DNA of 64,000 nucleotides from an uncultured Opitutaceae bacterium (GCA_937902925.1 CALFNN010000036.1:1-64000); one strand, 5' to 3'. Shown: positions 46,557-56,446, counted from the first letter of the stretch. Made by a program: numbers and translations. Notes: generated by a model from the letters alone, not told the origin.

Positions 46557-47207
46557 ATGATCGACGGCATTCGATTCAAGGTGTGCGGGTTGACCTCGCA
46601 TGTGGACGCGGAATTCGCCGACCGCAGCGGCGCGGACTATCTTGGCTTCATCCTCTACCCGAACTCGCCGCGTCACATCGCGCTCGAGACCTACCGGGCA
46701 ATGGCGGCGCGCCTGCCCGACCGGAAGAAGGTGGCGGTATCGGTCGCGCCCAGCATCGGCGAACTCGAGGCGATGCGCGTCGCGGGTTTCGATTTCTTTC
46801 AGATCCATTTTAATCACGACACCTCGTGGGAAACGGTGGCGGGCTGGTCGAAGACCGTCGGTCCGGGGCAGTTGTGGCTCGCGCCCAAATTGCCGCCGGC
46901 GGTCGACGTGCCGGCGGCGCTCTTGCCGTTGGCGGAATTCATTCTGCTCGACACGTTTCACGCCGATAAATTCGGCGGCACCGGCGTTGCGGGCGACTGG
47001 TCGAAGTTTGCACGCCATCAGCACGCGCAGCCCGACAAGACGTGGATTCTCTCCGGTGGCCTGAACCCGGAGAATATCGGCGAGGCGCTGCGAGTGAGCG
47101 GGGCGCGGTTCGTCGACGTCAACAGCGGCGTCGAGTCGGCGCCGGGCGTGAAGGATCACACCAAGCTGAAGCGCTTTGTCGTTCGGCTACACGAGAGCCG
47201 GACTTAG
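46557..47207 (+). CDS. trpF: Phosphoribosylanthranilate isomerase
   Basis: TrpF catalyses the Amadori rearrangement of phosphoribosylanthranilate in tryptophan synthesis. The 216-residue barrel begins FKVCGLTS with catalytic Cys10 in KVCGLT, has the catalytic Asp in [14 protein letters not shown], and ends with phosphate-binding segments SGGLNPEN and VNSGVES. No other trp gene is here, so the pathway is dispersed. It lies 12 bases after the phosphofructokinase gene and its last 21 bases overlap the convergent ogt gene. Confidence 0.9.
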   Translation: MIDGIRFKVCGLTSHVDAEFADRSGADYLGFILYPNSPRHIALETYRAMAARLPDRKKVAVSVAPSIGELEAMRVAGFDFFQIHFNHDTSWETVAGWSKTVGPGQLWLAPKLPPAVDVPAALLPLAEFILLDTFHADKFGGTGVAGDWSKFARHQHAQPDKTWILSGGLNPENIGEALRVSGARFVDVNSGVESAPGVKDHTKLKRFVVRLHESRT

Positions 47208-47687
47208 CGCGCCTTCGTGTTCGAGCAGCCGGCGCTTGATGTCTTCACCGAAGGCGAAGCCCGTGAGCGAGCCGTCGGCGCCGATGACGCGGTGGCAGGG
47301 CACGATCAGGCAGATGGGATTGGTGGCGTTGGCGCGGCCGACGGCACGGGCTGCGCCCGGCCGACCGAGTTGCGCCGCCAACTCGCCGTAGGAGCGCGTC
47401 TCGCCGAACGGGATGCGCTGGAGGGCCGACCAGACCCGCTGTTGAAACGGGGTCCCCATCGGAGCAAGGGTTAGTTCAAACGCCCGACGCTCGCCGGCGA
47501 AATAGGCGAGGATCTCCGTCCGCGCGACCGCGACGCGGGGGTTGTCAACTAATAGTTGACAGCCTCCGAGACGGGAGCGCAGAGCGGGGGCGGGGCCGAA
47601 GGCGGTGGCGACGACCGCCCCAGCGGCGTTGACGGCGACGGAGAAGGAGCCGAGCGGAGTGGTAAAAGTATCGAAATAAGCGGTCAT
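47187..47687 (-). CDS. ogt: Methylated-DNA--protein-cysteine methyltransferase
   Basis: Ogt removes alkyl groups from O6-guanine to its own Cys in a suicidal reaction. The 166-residue protein ends with the canonical helix-turn-helix and active site: the [12 protein letters not shown] segment, [14 protein letters not shown] with the acceptor Cys131, and a C-terminal [15 protein letters not shown]. The N-terminal part (residues 1-75) is variable, and residues 43-49 are encoded by a palindromic element with atypical codons. It overlaps the upstream Ada-AlkA fusion by 4 bases (ATGA) and the convergent trpF by 21. Confidence 0.93.
   Translation of the reverse strand: MTAYFDTFTTPLGSFSVAVNAAGAVVATAFGPAPALRSRLGGCQLLVDNPRVAVARTEILAYFAGERRAFELTLAPMGTPFQQRVWSALQRIPFGETRSYGELAAQLGRPGAARAVGRANATNPICLIVPCHRVIGADGSLTGFAFGEDIKRRLLEHEGALSPALV
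47537..47567. repeat. Palindromic element inside the ogt coding sequence
   Basis: A perfect 19-base palindrome at 47543-47561 (TGTCAACTA, centre A, TAGTTGACA) with a GC-rich extension to 31 bases at 47537-47567 after one mismatch (GGGGG opposite CCTCC, one GT pair). It is AT-rich against the 65-70% local G+C. It is read in the ogt frame as CQLLVDN, using CTA, TTA and GTT, codons that are rare in neighbouring genes. I believe similar sequences occur as dispersed repeats in related genomes, from memory only. Confidence 0.7.
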
Positions 47688-49108
47688 GACGGAATGGGTT
47701 GGTTGAATTGCCAAAGGTGGGCGGTCGCGAGACTGCGATAGGGCGAGAAGACGGCCATCAGCCGGCGCGTGGCGTCGAGATCGGGACGCTCCTCGAGCTT
47801 GAGGAGCGCCTGGAGGCCGCTCGTCACGCCGGTGTCGCCGAGCGGGACGCAGTCGGAAAAGCCGAGGGCGCGCATCATGAGATAGTTCACCGACCATGGA
47901 CCAAGCCCGCGCACGGCGAGCAGCGTGCGCTCGGCCCGGGTGGCGGACATGTCACGAAGCGCGGCAAGGTCGAGTTTGCCGTCGACGATGAGCCGGGCGG
48001 TCTGGATGACGTAGTCGGCCTTTTGCCGGGAGAACTGCAATGGCAAGAGGTCCGCTGGCTCGAGGGCCGCGACGGCGGCGGGCGTGGGTGGCGCGCTGAG
48101 ACCGTCCGCCAGAGGTTTGCCGGCGCGTTCGATGAGGCGGCGCTTGAGCAGGCACGCGAAGGGAAAATTAATCTGCTGACCGACGATCGACCAAAGCAGG
48201 CCGTCGAAGACCGAGGGCGTCTGGCTGATTCGCAGTTCGGTCCGGCCTGCCACGAGGCGGGCAAGGCCGAGGCGTTTCGCGAGCCGGGAGAACGCGGCGG
48301 CGTCCTCGTCGAGTCCGAGCAGGCCGACGACGAGCGCGTGCGCTTCGGCGCCGACCTCGCGGGAGATCCCGGCCCGGATGAAACCGGCCGAAAGCTGAAG
48401 CGTGAGCAATGCAGGGCCGTCGCTGAGCTGCACGGCGGCGGTGTAGGTGTCGCCGGCCAGCCGCTCGGCAATGCTGTGGATATCGCGACTGAGCGCGCGA
48501 CGGAGATAGCCCAGCGGATAGCCAGCCGGGAGTGCGACCTCGAAGGTCCGGTCAGAGCGCAGCTCGCGGTAGGCAGCCGGGGTGAGACCGTTGAGCCGGC
48601 GGAAGTGTTCGTGAAAGACCGAGAGGGACTCGAAGCCGACACCGCTGGCAATTTCCGCGAGGCCGGCGCGGGTGGCAAGAAGTTGCCGTTTGGCAGCGGC
48701 AACGCGGGCACGCACGAGGAGATCGGCCGGGGTCGTGTGATAATGCAGGCGGAAGAGTTCGAAGACCCTCGTCGCGCCGAATCCCGAGCGACGGACGATG
48801 GCCCCGGCATCCGCAAACGCGGCGGGATTTTCGCGGACTTCGGCGACCAGGGACTCGATCGTCTCCAGGACGGGATCGGCGCCCCGCGCGAAGTCGTCGG
48901 GATGGCATTTTTTACAGGGGCGGAGCCCGGCGGCACGCGCAGCCTCGCAGGTCGGAAAAAACCGGACGTTTTCCGGCTTCGGCTTTCGCGCCTTGCACGC
49001 GGGCAGGCAGTAGATGCCGGTGGTCAGGACACCGGTGAAGAAGCGGCCGTTGCAGGACGCGTCGCTGGCGAGCACGCGCGCATACATCGTGGCATTGGTC
49101 ATTCGCAT
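47684..49108 (-). CDS. alkA: Ada-type regulator fused to AlkA-type DNA glycosylase
   Basis: A 474-residue fusion with three parts. First is a zinc-binding Ada N-terminal domain with the four Cys of the methyl-phosphotriester sensor at residues 34, 38, 65 and 68 ([12 protein letters not shown]). Then comes an AraC-type helix-turn-helix (about 85-190, with the [20 protein letters not shown] signature). The rest is an AlkA-type 3-methyladenine glycosylase with helix-hairpin-helix [18 protein letters not shown] and a conserved Asp in PLGDTGV. The protein senses alkylation, regulates transcription and excises bases, as in other Ada-AlkA fusions. It starts at MRMTN (a second ATG is 6 bases inside) and overlaps ogt by 4 bases, so both repair genes share a transcript. 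Confidence 0.92.
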   Translation of the reverse strand: MRMTNATMYARVLASDASCNGRFFTGVLTTGIYCLPACKARKPKPENVRFFPTCEAARAAGLRPCKKCHPDDFARGADPVLETIESLVAEVRENPAAFADAGAIVRRSGFGATRVFELFRLHYHTTPADLLVRARVAAAKRQLLATRAGLAEIASGVGFESLSVFHEHFRRLNGLTPAAYRELRSDRTFEVALPAGYPLGYLRRALSRDIHSIAERLAGDTYTAAVQLSDGPALLTLQLSAGFIRAGISREVGAEAHALVVGLLGLDEDAAAFSRLAKRLGLARLVAGRTELRISQTPSVFDGLLWSIVGQQINFPFACLLKRRLIERAGKPLADGLSAPPTPAAVAALEPADLLPLQFSRQKADYVIQTARLIVDGKLDLAALRDMSATRAERTLLAVRGLGPWSVNYLMMRALGFSDCVPLGDTGVTSGLQALLKLEERPDLDATRRLMAVFSPYRSLATAHLWQFNQPIPS

Positions 49109-49189
49109 GGCGCGAACGTAGCACACCACTCGCGGCCTGTCGTCCGGATTTCTCCGGCGTAATTTTTTTTGGTTCGCCGCGGATGGCGG

Positions 49190-50446
49190 CTAACCCTGCG
49201 CCTGAAGTTTCTTGATGACCTGCTCGATGGCCTGCGCGTCGTGGAGGGCGTTGGGCGGGATGGGGTGATCGGCGTTGAACACATGCATGGCGGCGGGGCC
49301 CTCGATGGTGATGTGCGACTCGTCGATCTTGCCATCGGGGCCTTCCACGGCGGCGAGATTCAGGCCGAGGTGGGCGGCGAGAAAACGATACGCGGCGGCG
49401 CGCTTGCTGGGGCCGTAGTCGTGGCCCTCGTCGGGAAGGTGGACGTTGGCGACCTCGTCATCCGCGCCGTAGTAGCCGTAGATTTTCTTGATGAAGGGAA
49501 ACTCGGTGACCGGCGTATACTTGGTCCAGTCGCCGCCGTCGGAAACGACGAGCATCGGGCGGGGAGCGGCGAGGGCGGCGACCATGGCGTTGCTGACGAA
49601 GTGATCGGCGCTGCGATGGACCGGCTGGCCGCTTTCGCACGGGCAGCCGCCGAAGTGGTAGCTCGACACCATCGTGACGGGCACGCTGACGGCGACGCGG
49701 GGGTCGAGGGCCGTGACCATAAAGGTCTGCGTGCCGCCGCCGGAATAGCCGCTGACGCCGATGCGCTTCGGGTCGACGCCCTCGAGCGACTGCAGAAAAT
49801 CGATCGTTCGTGTCGAGTTCCACGTCTGGATCGTGAACGCGAGCGGCTGGCGGTGCGCGGCCTGTCCCACGAGTTGGATCGAGTCGCCGCAGCCGAACAT
49901 ATCGATCGAGAAGACGACCGCGCCCATCCGGGCGAGGTTGGCGCAGCGGGTCTGCATGCCGGGTTCGAAGCGGCCCTGTTTCGCATAGTCCTCGGGTTTG
50001 ACGACAGGCCCGGTATGGCCGTGCGGCGAGATGATGGCGGCGTAGGGCGGCTTGGCGTTGAGCGGCCGGTAGAGATTGCCGGTGACATAGGAGCCGGGGA
50101 CGGACTCGAAATAGACGTTCTCGACCGAGTAGCCGTCGTAGACGCGGCGGCTGTGGATGACGGGATTGAGGGGAGTGCGCTTCGGCCACGGCGAGAGTTC
50201 GGCGCCCTCCTGAATCCGCTCGCGGACGTGCTGCGCGTAGGCGTCCCATGAGTCGTGGTCCGGAAAGCGGACCAGCGCGGCATCGAGCACGGCCTTGCCC
50301 TGTTCGGGTTTGAGAAACGCGCCGAGTCCCATGCCGGGTTTGGGCGGTGGCGGGAGGCCGTCGGGCACCCAACTGACAGAAGGGTCGGCGGCAAAAGCCG
50401 AGGTGGCGAGCACGAGGAAAAACGCGGGGAAGCGATGAGAGGGCAT
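49190..50446 (-). CDS. Exported alpha/beta hydrolase, possible acetyl esterase
   Basis: A 418-residue protein with a signal peptide (MPSHRFPAFFLVLATSAFAA). The hydrolase nucleophile is in GVSGYSGGGTQ, with the oxyanion segment ISPHGHTG and the acidic/His residues in the late DEGHDYGPSK segment. The N-terminal ~90 residues are a helical cap before the hydrolase domain. The family is close to large alpha/beta hydrolases annotated as acetyl esterases or peptidases, without an exact substrate. In this window a polysaccharide deacetylase role is reasonable but inferred. It is divergent from the ADOP permease over a 201-base gap in which I see no confident promoter. Confidence 0.78.
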   Translation of the reverse strand: MPSHRFPAFFLVLATSAFAADPSVSWVPDGLPPPPKPGMGLGAFLKPEQGKAVLDAALVRFPDHDSWDAYAQHVRERIQEGAELSPWPKRTPLNPVIHSRRVYDGYSVENVYFESVPGSYVTGNLYRPLNAKPPYAAIISPHGHTGPVVKPEDYAKQGRFEPGMQTRCANLARMGAVVFSIDMFGCGDSIQLVGQAAHRQPLAFTIQTWNSTRTIDFLQSLEGVDPKRIGVSGYSGGGTQTFMVTALDPRVAVSVPVTMVSSYHFGGCPCESGQPVHRSADHFVSNAMVAALAAPRPMLVVSDGGDWTKYTPVTEFPFIKKIYGYYGADDEVANVHLPDEGHDYGPSKRAAAYRFLAAHLGLNLAAVEGPDGKIDESHITIEGPAAMHVFNADHPIPPNALHDAQAIEQVIKKLQAQG

Positions 50447-50647
50447 GGGGTTTATGGCGGGAGTGACTCGAGGACGGGGAAGCGGCGGGACCTTACATCA
50501 GCGGGGCTGGTCGGCAAGCAGGACGGACCGAGCGCCGGTCGGTTCCGCGAATTTGCGCGTTGCGCCCCGGCTGGAAATCCTGCGGGCGATGGAAAATGGG
50601 GCGACTTTTCTGTAACTATCCCTTTTGCTCCGGGTTCTCCGGCACCG

Positions 50648-53095
50648 ATGCCCCTCCTCGACTCCATCCTGCGCGACGTGCGGCAGTCCGTTTTCAGTTT
50701 CAGCCGCGAGAAGAGTTTCACGTGCACCGTGCTGTTGATCTTCGCACTCTGCCTCGCGGCTAACGTGGCGATTTTCGCCGTGGTCGACACGGTCCTGTTG
50801 AAGCCGCTGCCGTTTTTCGAGCCCGGCCGGCTGGTCACGAGTTACAACTCCTACCCCAAGGCGAATGTCGAGCGCGCGGGCACGTCGGTGCCGCACTACC
50901 TGGAGCGCAAACAAGGAATCGCCGCCTTCCTCGATGTGGCGGCCTATCGATCCCATGGCGTGACCATCGGCGAGGCCGGAGCGCCGGAGCGGGCCGATGC
51001 CACCATCGCGACCCCGTCTTTTTTTCATGTGCTCGGCGCCAACGCCGCCCTCGGGCGAACGTTTACCGAGGACGAGGCGCAGACCGGCAAGAACCAGGTC
51101 GTCGTTCTGAGCGACGGCCTCTGGCGCGAACGATTTGGAGCCAACCCGGCCGCGATCGGCCGCACCATGCGGATCGATGCGAAGGACTTCACGATCGTTG
51201 GCGTGATGCCGCCGGGCTTCCGGTTTCTCGCCGAACGGGCGCAACTCTGGCTGCCGCTCGCGTTTTCCGACGACGATCGCAAGCCCGACGAGCGCCACTC
51301 GAACAACATGGAGATGATCGCACGGCTGCGCCCCGGAGCGACGATGGCGCAGGCGCAGATGCAACTGGATGCGCTGAACGAGCAGACATTGAACCTCGAT
51401 CCCTACGCGAAACTGGTCGCCGACGCGGGCTTTCACACGGTTGTGCACGATCTCCGTGCGGACTACGTCGCCGGCCTGCGGCCGATATTGCTGCTGCTGC
51501 AAGTGGGCGTGCTTTTTCTCCTGCTGATCGGGGCGGTCAATCTCGCCAACCTCCTGCTCGTCCGCGCCACCGGTCGGACCAAGGAATACAGCGTGCGCCA
51601 GGCGCTCGGCGCAGGTTGGGTGCAGCTTGCGCGGTCGCTTGCGATCGAGACCTCATTGCTTGCGATCGCCGGCGGTTTGCTCGGGCTCGGCCTTGGTGCC
51701 GCGGCCCTGCGCGGCATCGGCCGGCTTGCCGCCGACCAACTCCATCTGGCCGGCGCGCCCACGCTCAATGTCGCCGTGTGCCTCGCGGCCTTCGGTGCCT
51801 CCGTGGTGCTTGGGCTGGTGCTCGCAGTGCCGGTGATCTGGCACACGCTGCACCGCGACCTGACGGTGGCGCTCTCGACGGAAGCGCGGGGCGGCACGAC
51901 GACCCGCAACGTGCATCGTTTGCGACATGCGTTGATTGTGGCGCAGATCGCGCTCGCCTTCGTGTTGCTCGCGGGCACCGGCCTGCTGGGCACAAGTTTC
52001 ATGCGGGTGCTCGCGGTCACGCCCGGATTCCGCCCCGAGAATGTGCTCACGGGGAAACTCTCGTTGCCGGGGGAAAAATACAAAACACCGGAGCGTCTCG
52101 CGTTCATCGAAAAGCTGACCGACGCGGCGCGGGTGCTGCCGGGTGTGACCGCGGCCGGGATCGTCACCGACTTGCCGTTCACCGGGTCCGTTGACGACAG
52201 TGCCGTGTCGATCGAGGGCCGTCCGCTCGAACCCGGCGAGTCGATCCAGGCGCATTATACAAACGGGGTGGCCGGCGACTATTTCCAGGCGCTCGGCGTG
52301 CCGTTGCGTGAGGGAAGACTTTTGACGCTCGACGATTCGCGGGCCGATTTGAAAGTTTGCGTGGTCGACGAGGCCGTCGCCCGGCGTTACTGGCCAACCG
52401 GCGGCGCGCTCGGACACCGGCTGATCCGCGGGGCGCCGGACTCCAAGGAGCCCCACTATACGATCGTGGGCGTGGTCGGCTCGGTGAAACAGAAGGACTT
52501 GGCGGAAACGAGGGCGAACGGTGCGATCTATCTTCCCTACGCGAGCTACGCGGGCGGCTCGTTTGTGCTCGCGGTCCGAACGCGCCAAGCGCCGGAGAGC
52601 ATCGGCCCGGCGCTGCGCGCCGCGGTGTTGCACCTCGATCCGGAATTGCCGTTGACCGACTTGAAGCCGATGGCGCTGCGCGTCGACGAGAGCCTTGCCA
52701 GCCGACGCGTGCCGTTGTTGCTCGCGGGGATCTTTGCCGCGGTGGCGCTCGTGCTCGCGGCGGTCGGCATCTACGGCGTGCTCGCCTACAGCGTGATGCA
52801 ACGGCAGCGCGAAATCGGCGTGCGCATGGCGCTGGGCGCGCTGCCCCGACAGATTCTGCGCCAGTTCCTCGGACTCGGCGGGCGAATGCTGGCGGTCGGA
52901 CTTCCGCTGGGCTTGCTCGGGGCCTGGCTGGCGGGTCGGGCGATGGCGGGTTTGCTGTTCGGTGTTGCGCCGGCCAACCCGCTGGTGCTCGGTGGCACTG
53001 CCGCGGTGCTCGCGGCCGTGGCGATGCTGGCGTGCCTGCTGCCCTCGCGACGAGCAGCGCGGGTCTCGCCCATCGTCGCACTGCGCGGGAATTGA
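50648..53095 (+). CDS. ADOP-type MacB-like duplicated permease
   Basis: An 815-residue inner-membrane permease with two MacB/FtsX halves. Membrane segments lie near residues 25-45 (TVLLIFALCLAANVAIF), about 280-300, 330-350, 375-395 and 430-455 of the first half, and a second FtsX set near the C-terminus (LLAGIFAAVALVLAAVGIYGVLAYSV, then LLGAWLAG and LGGTAAVLAAVAMLACLL). Two periplasmic MacB_PCD domains lie between. There is no ATPase gene beside it, the pattern called orphan duplicated permease. The first domain is preceded by a short cytoplasmic N-terminus. It may work with an ATPase encoded elsewhere in macrolide, lipoprotein or peptide export. The ATG at MPLLDSIL sits at the start of the N-terminal helix. 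Confidence 0.85.
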   Translation: MPLLDSILRDVRQSVFSFSREKSFTCTVLLIFALCLAANVAIFAVVDTVLLKPLPFFEPGRLVTSYNSYPKANVERAGTSVPHYLERKQGIAAFLDVAAYRSHGVTIGEAGAPERADATIATPSFFHVLGANAALGRTFTEDEAQTGKNQVVVLSDGLWRERFGANPAAIGRTMRIDAKDFTIVGVMPPGFRFLAERAQLWLPLAFSDDDRKPDERHSNNMEMIARLRPGATMAQAQMQLDALNEQTLNLDPYAKLVADAGFHTVVHDLRADYVAGLRPILLLLQVGVLFLLLIGAVNLANLLLVRATGRTKEYSVRQALGAGWVQLARSLAIETSLLAIAGGLLGLGLGAAALRGIGRLAADQLHLAGAPTLNVAVCLAAFGASVVLGLVLAVPVIWHTLHRDLTVALSTEARGGTTTRNVHRLRHALIVAQIALAFVLLAGTGLLGTSFMRVLAVTPGFRPENVLTGKLSLPGEKYKTPERLAFIEKLTDAARVLPGVTAAGIVTDLPFTGSVDDSAVSIEGRPLEPGESIQAHYTNGVAGDYFQALGVPLREGRLLTLDDSRADLKVCVVDEAVARRYWPTGGALGHRLIRGAPDSKEPHYTIVGVVGSVKQKDLAETRANGAIYLPYASYAGGSFVLAVRTRQAPESIGPALRAAVLHLDPELPLTDLKPMALRVDESLASRRVPLLLAGIFAAVALVLAAVGIYGVLAYSVMQRQREIGVRMALGALPRQILRQFLGLGGRMLAVGLPLGLLGAWLAGRAMAGLLFGVAPANPLVLGGTAAVLAAVAMLACLLPSRRAARVSPIVALRGN

Positions 53096-53115
53096 CGAAT
53101 CGGACGGGCGCCGGC

Positions 53116-53364
53116 CTAGATCCGGGCGTCGGGCGGAATCGTCCGGCTCAAATCGGTTCGGACGAAGAGCTCCTCCACCTTCGCGCGCGCCCACGGCGTT
53201 TTGCGGAGGAACGTGAGACTCGATTTGATGCTGGGATCGTGGTTGAAGCAGCGGATCTCGATCCGCCGGCCCAACTCCGCCCAACCGTAGTGCGCGACGA
53301 GCCGCGTCAGGAGACTTTCGAGGGTGACGCCGTGGAGTGGATCGTTCGACTGTGGGGTCGGCAT
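53116..53364 (-). CDS. VF530-family small DNA-binding protein (DUF2132)
   Basis: An 82-residue protein whose whole length matches the VF530/DUF2132 pattern: [28 protein letters not shown], then [29 protein letters not shown]. Structural work on the family has shown DNA-binding character. Its partners are unknown. It ends 21 bases from the convergent ADOP stop and starts 20 bases after the next minus-strand gene, with which it may be co-transcribed. Confidence 0.9.
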   Translation of the reverse strand: MPTPQSNDPLHGVTLESLLTRLVAHYGWAELGRRIEIRCFNHDPSIKSSLTFLRKTPWARAKVEELFVRTDLSRTIPPDARI

Positions 53365-53384
53365 GAAAGAGCAAGGCGCACCGG

Positions 53385-53756
53385 TCACGCGGTGGCGTGT
53401 TGTTGCAGCAGCTCGAGCGGCACGATTTCGAGAGTGCGCTCGTGCGTGGCGGCGAGCGCGACGGGCGAGCTGACACCGGCCTCGAGGCATTCGAGCCAGC
53501 GGGCCGCACACACGCACCACCGATCGCCGGGTCGCAGGCCGGGAAAACCATACTCGGGCCGCGGGGTCGAGAGGTCGTTGCCGGCGGCCCGACTGTAGGC
53601 GAGAAACTCCTGCGTGACCTCGACGCAGACCGTATGGCAGCCGGCGTCCTCGGCGCAGGAGTCGCAGGCGCCGTTGCGAAAAAAGCCCGTCAACGGATCG
53701 GTCGAGCAGGGCTTCAGCGGACCGCCGAGGACGTTGCGCGAGGGCAGGGGAGTCAT
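53385..53756 (-). CDS. DUF2237-family protein
   Basis: A 123-residue soluble protein with the typical DUF2237 features: [22 protein letters not shown], a Cys-rich stretch [14 protein letters not shown], and [10 protein letters not shown] near the C-terminus. Several Cys in pairs suggest a metal-binding role, but the function of the family is unknown. It sits directly upstream of the VF530 gene on the same strand, with the convergent yqeY-like gene on the other side. Confidence 0.88.
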   Translation of the reverse strand: MTPLPSRNVLGGPLKPCSTDPLTGFFRNGACDSCAEDAGCHTVCVEVTQEFLAYSRAAGNDLSTPRPEYGFPGLRPGDRWCVCAARWLECLEAGVSSPVALAATHERTLEIVPLELLQQHATA

Positions 53757-53865
53757 GGCCGCACGCTGGCCGGTTCGCGGCGCGAGGCAACGCTGCGTTA
53801 GCCGCGGGGCGGGACGGCGCCGACTGCCTTCTCGACACCGGCCCGGACGCTTGCAGGCTGGCGGG

Positions 53866-54315
53866 ATGCCTTCGATCTACGAGACCCTCCGCGCCGACAT
53901 CGTCACCGCCATGAAAGCCCGTGACGCGGCCACGACCACGGCGTTGCGCACCGCCGACGCGGCAATCAAGCGCGCGGAGATGGACACGAACAAGCCGATC
54001 GACGACGCGCTGGTCATCACCACGCTGCGGAAGGCGGTCAAGAACCTGACCGACGCCAAGGTGGAATTCGAACGCGGCGGCCGGGCGGACTTGGTGGCGG
54101 CGAACGAGACCGAGATTCGGGTGCTCGAAAAATACCTGCCGAAGGGACTCGAGCCCGCGAAGGTCGAGGCGCTCATCACCGAGGTCATCGCCGCGACCGG
54201 CGCGCAATCGAAAAAAGAGATGGGCAGGGTCATCGGCGCGCTGAAGCAGCGGCCCGAGGCGCCGCTGCTCGATTTCGGCGCCGTCAGCAAACTCGTGCAG
54301 GCGAAGCTGCCCTGA
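53866..54315 (+). CDS. GatB/YqeY-family protein
   Basis: A 149-residue protein of the GatB/YqeY family, which shares the C-terminal tail domain of the amidotransferase GatB that binds tRNA. Helical segments [46 protein letters not shown] and [11 protein letters not shown] are in the usual order. No gatA, gatB or gatC is near, so it stands alone as usual for this family; its role is unknown. The ATG at MPSIYETLR is preceded by a GGCGGG run that may serve as a ribosome-binding site. Confidence 0.9.
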   Translation: MPSIYETLRADIVTAMKARDAATTTALRTADAAIKRAEMDTNKPIDDALVITTLRKAVKNLTDAKVEFERGGRADLVAANETEIRVLEKYLPKGLEPAKVEALITEVIAATGAQSKKEMGRVIGALKQRPEAPLLDFGAVSKLVQAKLP

Positions 54316-54321
54316 GCGCGG

Positions 54322-56316
54322 TCAATAAAACAGGACGTTGATCACGGAGTTGCCGATCCCGGTCAGCGCCCAGCCCGAAATCAGGCCGGCGCAAATCGGT
54401 TCGCAGCCTTCGACCCAGAAGCCGTGGCCGCGGGTGCCGGGCGCGGGATGCTTGCGGCCCATCCACCAGAAGATCAGCGCGCCGAGCCACATCGTGAAGA
54501 CGTATTCCGGCGGCAGCACCACGCCGAGGCCGATCGACACGGCGCTCAACGGGAAGCGACCTTTCGTGACGATCCGGGCGATTTCGAATGCCGCGGCACA
54601 CACCGCGGCCGCGACCATGGAGATGATCGCCGACGTCGGCAACGAGTGCAGCCCGTGCGTGATCAAGTCGGCCACGCCCTTCCATTGGACGGCGGCCGGC
54701 ATCGCGAACTGGTCCGAGACCAGCGTCGCGGTGGACCGCGTGCCGTCCCTGGCCGGCGGCAAAAACAGGAGGTAAAAGAGCGGCACGGCGGCGAGTGCGC
54801 CGGAGAAAATCCCGATGACGTGCCCGATGGCTTGCTGGCGGGGCTTCGCCCCGAGCATGTAGCCGGGCTTGATGTCGGAGAGAAGGTTGGCGGCGTTGGC
54901 GGAAATCTCGGAGGTCATGCCGCCGGGAATCAGGTTGCTCGCGGGATTGGTGCGGTCGAAGGCCGCCATCGTGAACTGCGTGATCTTGGCGAGCGAGCCG
55001 GTGGGCGTCCACGAGGTCAGCGCCATGGAGTTCGTGCAGATGATCGTGAGGACGAAGATCAGCGGAAACGAAATGAACGCCAGAAACCACGGCACGCCGA
55101 AGAACTCATGGGAAACCGTCGCGCCCAGCACGGCGAGCACCGGCACGGCGACGGCCGACATCCACAGGGGCAGCTCGATGTGTTTGAGCACATCGGTGTT
55201 CTTCTCCTTGCCCGCGGCCGTGGCGGCCGGGCTTTTTTTCCGTAGGAGGCTCGTGAACAACTCGGGTTTGCCGAGGAGGCCGACCAGTGAGCCGACGACC
55301 ATCATGACGACGGCCCACCAGAGCGCCCACTGGTTGACGATCTCCGCGCGGGAAATCGCGATCACTTTTCCGTCGGCGGCGATTCGTTGCACGATGTCAC
55401 CGTGGCGGATCATGAGCGGGGCGAGGACCGCGTAGTTGAGGAACGTGCCGAGGAGGCAGCTCGTCGCAACGCGGATCCCCATCAGGCCGCCGACGCCGAC
55501 CATCGAAAGATCGAGGGTGAGGCGCAACCCGAGCTGGCGGATATCGGTGCCGAGGATCGACGGCGTCCAGAGGTGGTAGCGGGCGGCGAGGTTGTAGTAG
55601 TAGGTATCGAGCCGTTCGGGCAGCGACCATGGCTCCTTCAGGCCGAGCCAGCGGTTCATGCGCAGCACGGTAAACTGGGTGAGCCGCATCCAGCCGTCGC
55701 CCGAGATGAAGTTGATGAAAGCCGCGCCGACGGCGGTCCAGCCGAGGAGCCGCGCCTTGAACATGCCCTGCTCCGCGTGCCCGTGGTAGAGCGCGTCGAG
55801 CACGACGCCGGACGCGCGGCCCTCGGGAAACGGGAGTTGCTCTTCGTTGATGAACCGGCGCTTCAACGGAAACGCGAGAAACACGCCGAGCACCGCCACG
55901 ACGAGCATCCAGGCGAGCATGTGCCACCACGGGATGATCGTGCCGGTGACGATCATGTAGGCGGCGAGCGCGGAGATGAGCGGCGACGTCATGTAGCCGG
56001 CCGCCGTCGCGATCGACTGCGTGCAGTTGTTTTCCAGGATGGTGAAATCCTGGCAGAGCCCGCTCTTGGCGAGGCCGCGGTAGAGCGCGAACGCGAGAAT
56101 GACCGAGGTAAGCCCGACGCCGGTCGTGATGCCGGTCTTGCCGCCGATGTAGAGGTTGGTCGCGGCGAGAATGCCGCCGAGGAGGAAGCCGGTCAGGGCG
56201 GACCGGATGGTCAACTGCGGCATGTCGCCGCGATAGATGTTATCCAGCCACCATTTGTCTTTTTGTGCCCGGGTCCAGTTGCGCGTTTGTTCGTCCGACA
56301 GTTGTTGCAGGGGCAT
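54322..56316 (-). CDS. OPT-family oligopeptide transporter
   Basis: A 664-residue polytopic protein of the oligopeptide transporter family, with about fifteen hydrophobic segments. Family-type segments include NLYIGGKTGITTGVG, AAGYMTSPLISALAAYM, SDIKPGYMLGAKPRQQAIGHVIG and the C-terminal ALTGIGNSVINVLFY. Such transporters take up di- to pentapeptides or iron-siderophore complexes with protons. The substrate is open. The start used is MPLQQLSDEQTR; an in-frame ATG 45 bases upstream is also possible (MTRAPTV). It is divergent from the type-B carboxylesterase. Confidence 0.87.
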   Translation of the reverse strand: MPLQQLSDEQTRNWTRAQKDKWWLDNIYRGDMPQLTIRSALTGFLLGGILAATNLYIGGKTGITTGVGLTSVILAFALYRGLAKSGLCQDFTILENNCTQSIATAAGYMTSPLISALAAYMIVTGTIIPWWHMLAWMLVVAVLGVFLAFPLKRRFINEEQLPFPEGRASGVVLDALYHGHAEQGMFKARLLGWTAVGAAFINFISGDGWMRLTQFTVLRMNRWLGLKEPWSLPERLDTYYYNLAARYHLWTPSILGTDIRQLGLRLTLDLSMVGVGGLMGIRVATSCLLGTFLNYAVLAPLMIRHGDIVQRIAADGKVIAISRAEIVNQWALWWAVVMMVVGSLVGLLGKPELFTSLLRKKSPAATAAGKEKNTDVLKHIELPLWMSAVAVPVLAVLGATVSHEFFGVPWFLAFISFPLIFVLTIICTNSMALTSWTPTGSLAKITQFTMAAFDRTNPASNLIPGGMTSEISANAANLLSDIKPGYMLGAKPRQQAIGHVIGIFSGALAAVPLFYLLFLPPARDGTRSTATLVSDQFAMPAAVQWKGVADLITHGLHSLPTSAIISMVAAAVCAAAFEIARIVTKGRFPLSAVSIGLGVVLPPEYVFTMWLGALIFWWMGRKHPAPGTRGHGFWVEGCEPICAGLISGWALTGIGNSVINVLFY

Positions 56317-56446
56317 GATACGGGGTTCGTAAGTTGGGGGGACTGTGGGCGCGCGTGTCATAAAGGCGAGCCCGGCTTTGGCCTCGTGCGAACGGTCCGC
56401 GGAAAAGCGTTCGACGGCGGTTCGCCGCCGCGTCAAGGTCGCGACC

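Noticed and set aside
44832-47159. A 775-codon minus-strand frame opposite the aminotransferase, phosphofructokinase and trpF
   Set aside because: The plus-strand genes have catalytic residues in place, and the antisense product is a His/Arg-rich shadow.
49109-49189. A terminator with a long T-run near the Ada-AlkA gene
   Set aside because: The run is oriented for a plus-strand transcript, but both flanking genes are on the minus strand, and the stem is only five pairs.
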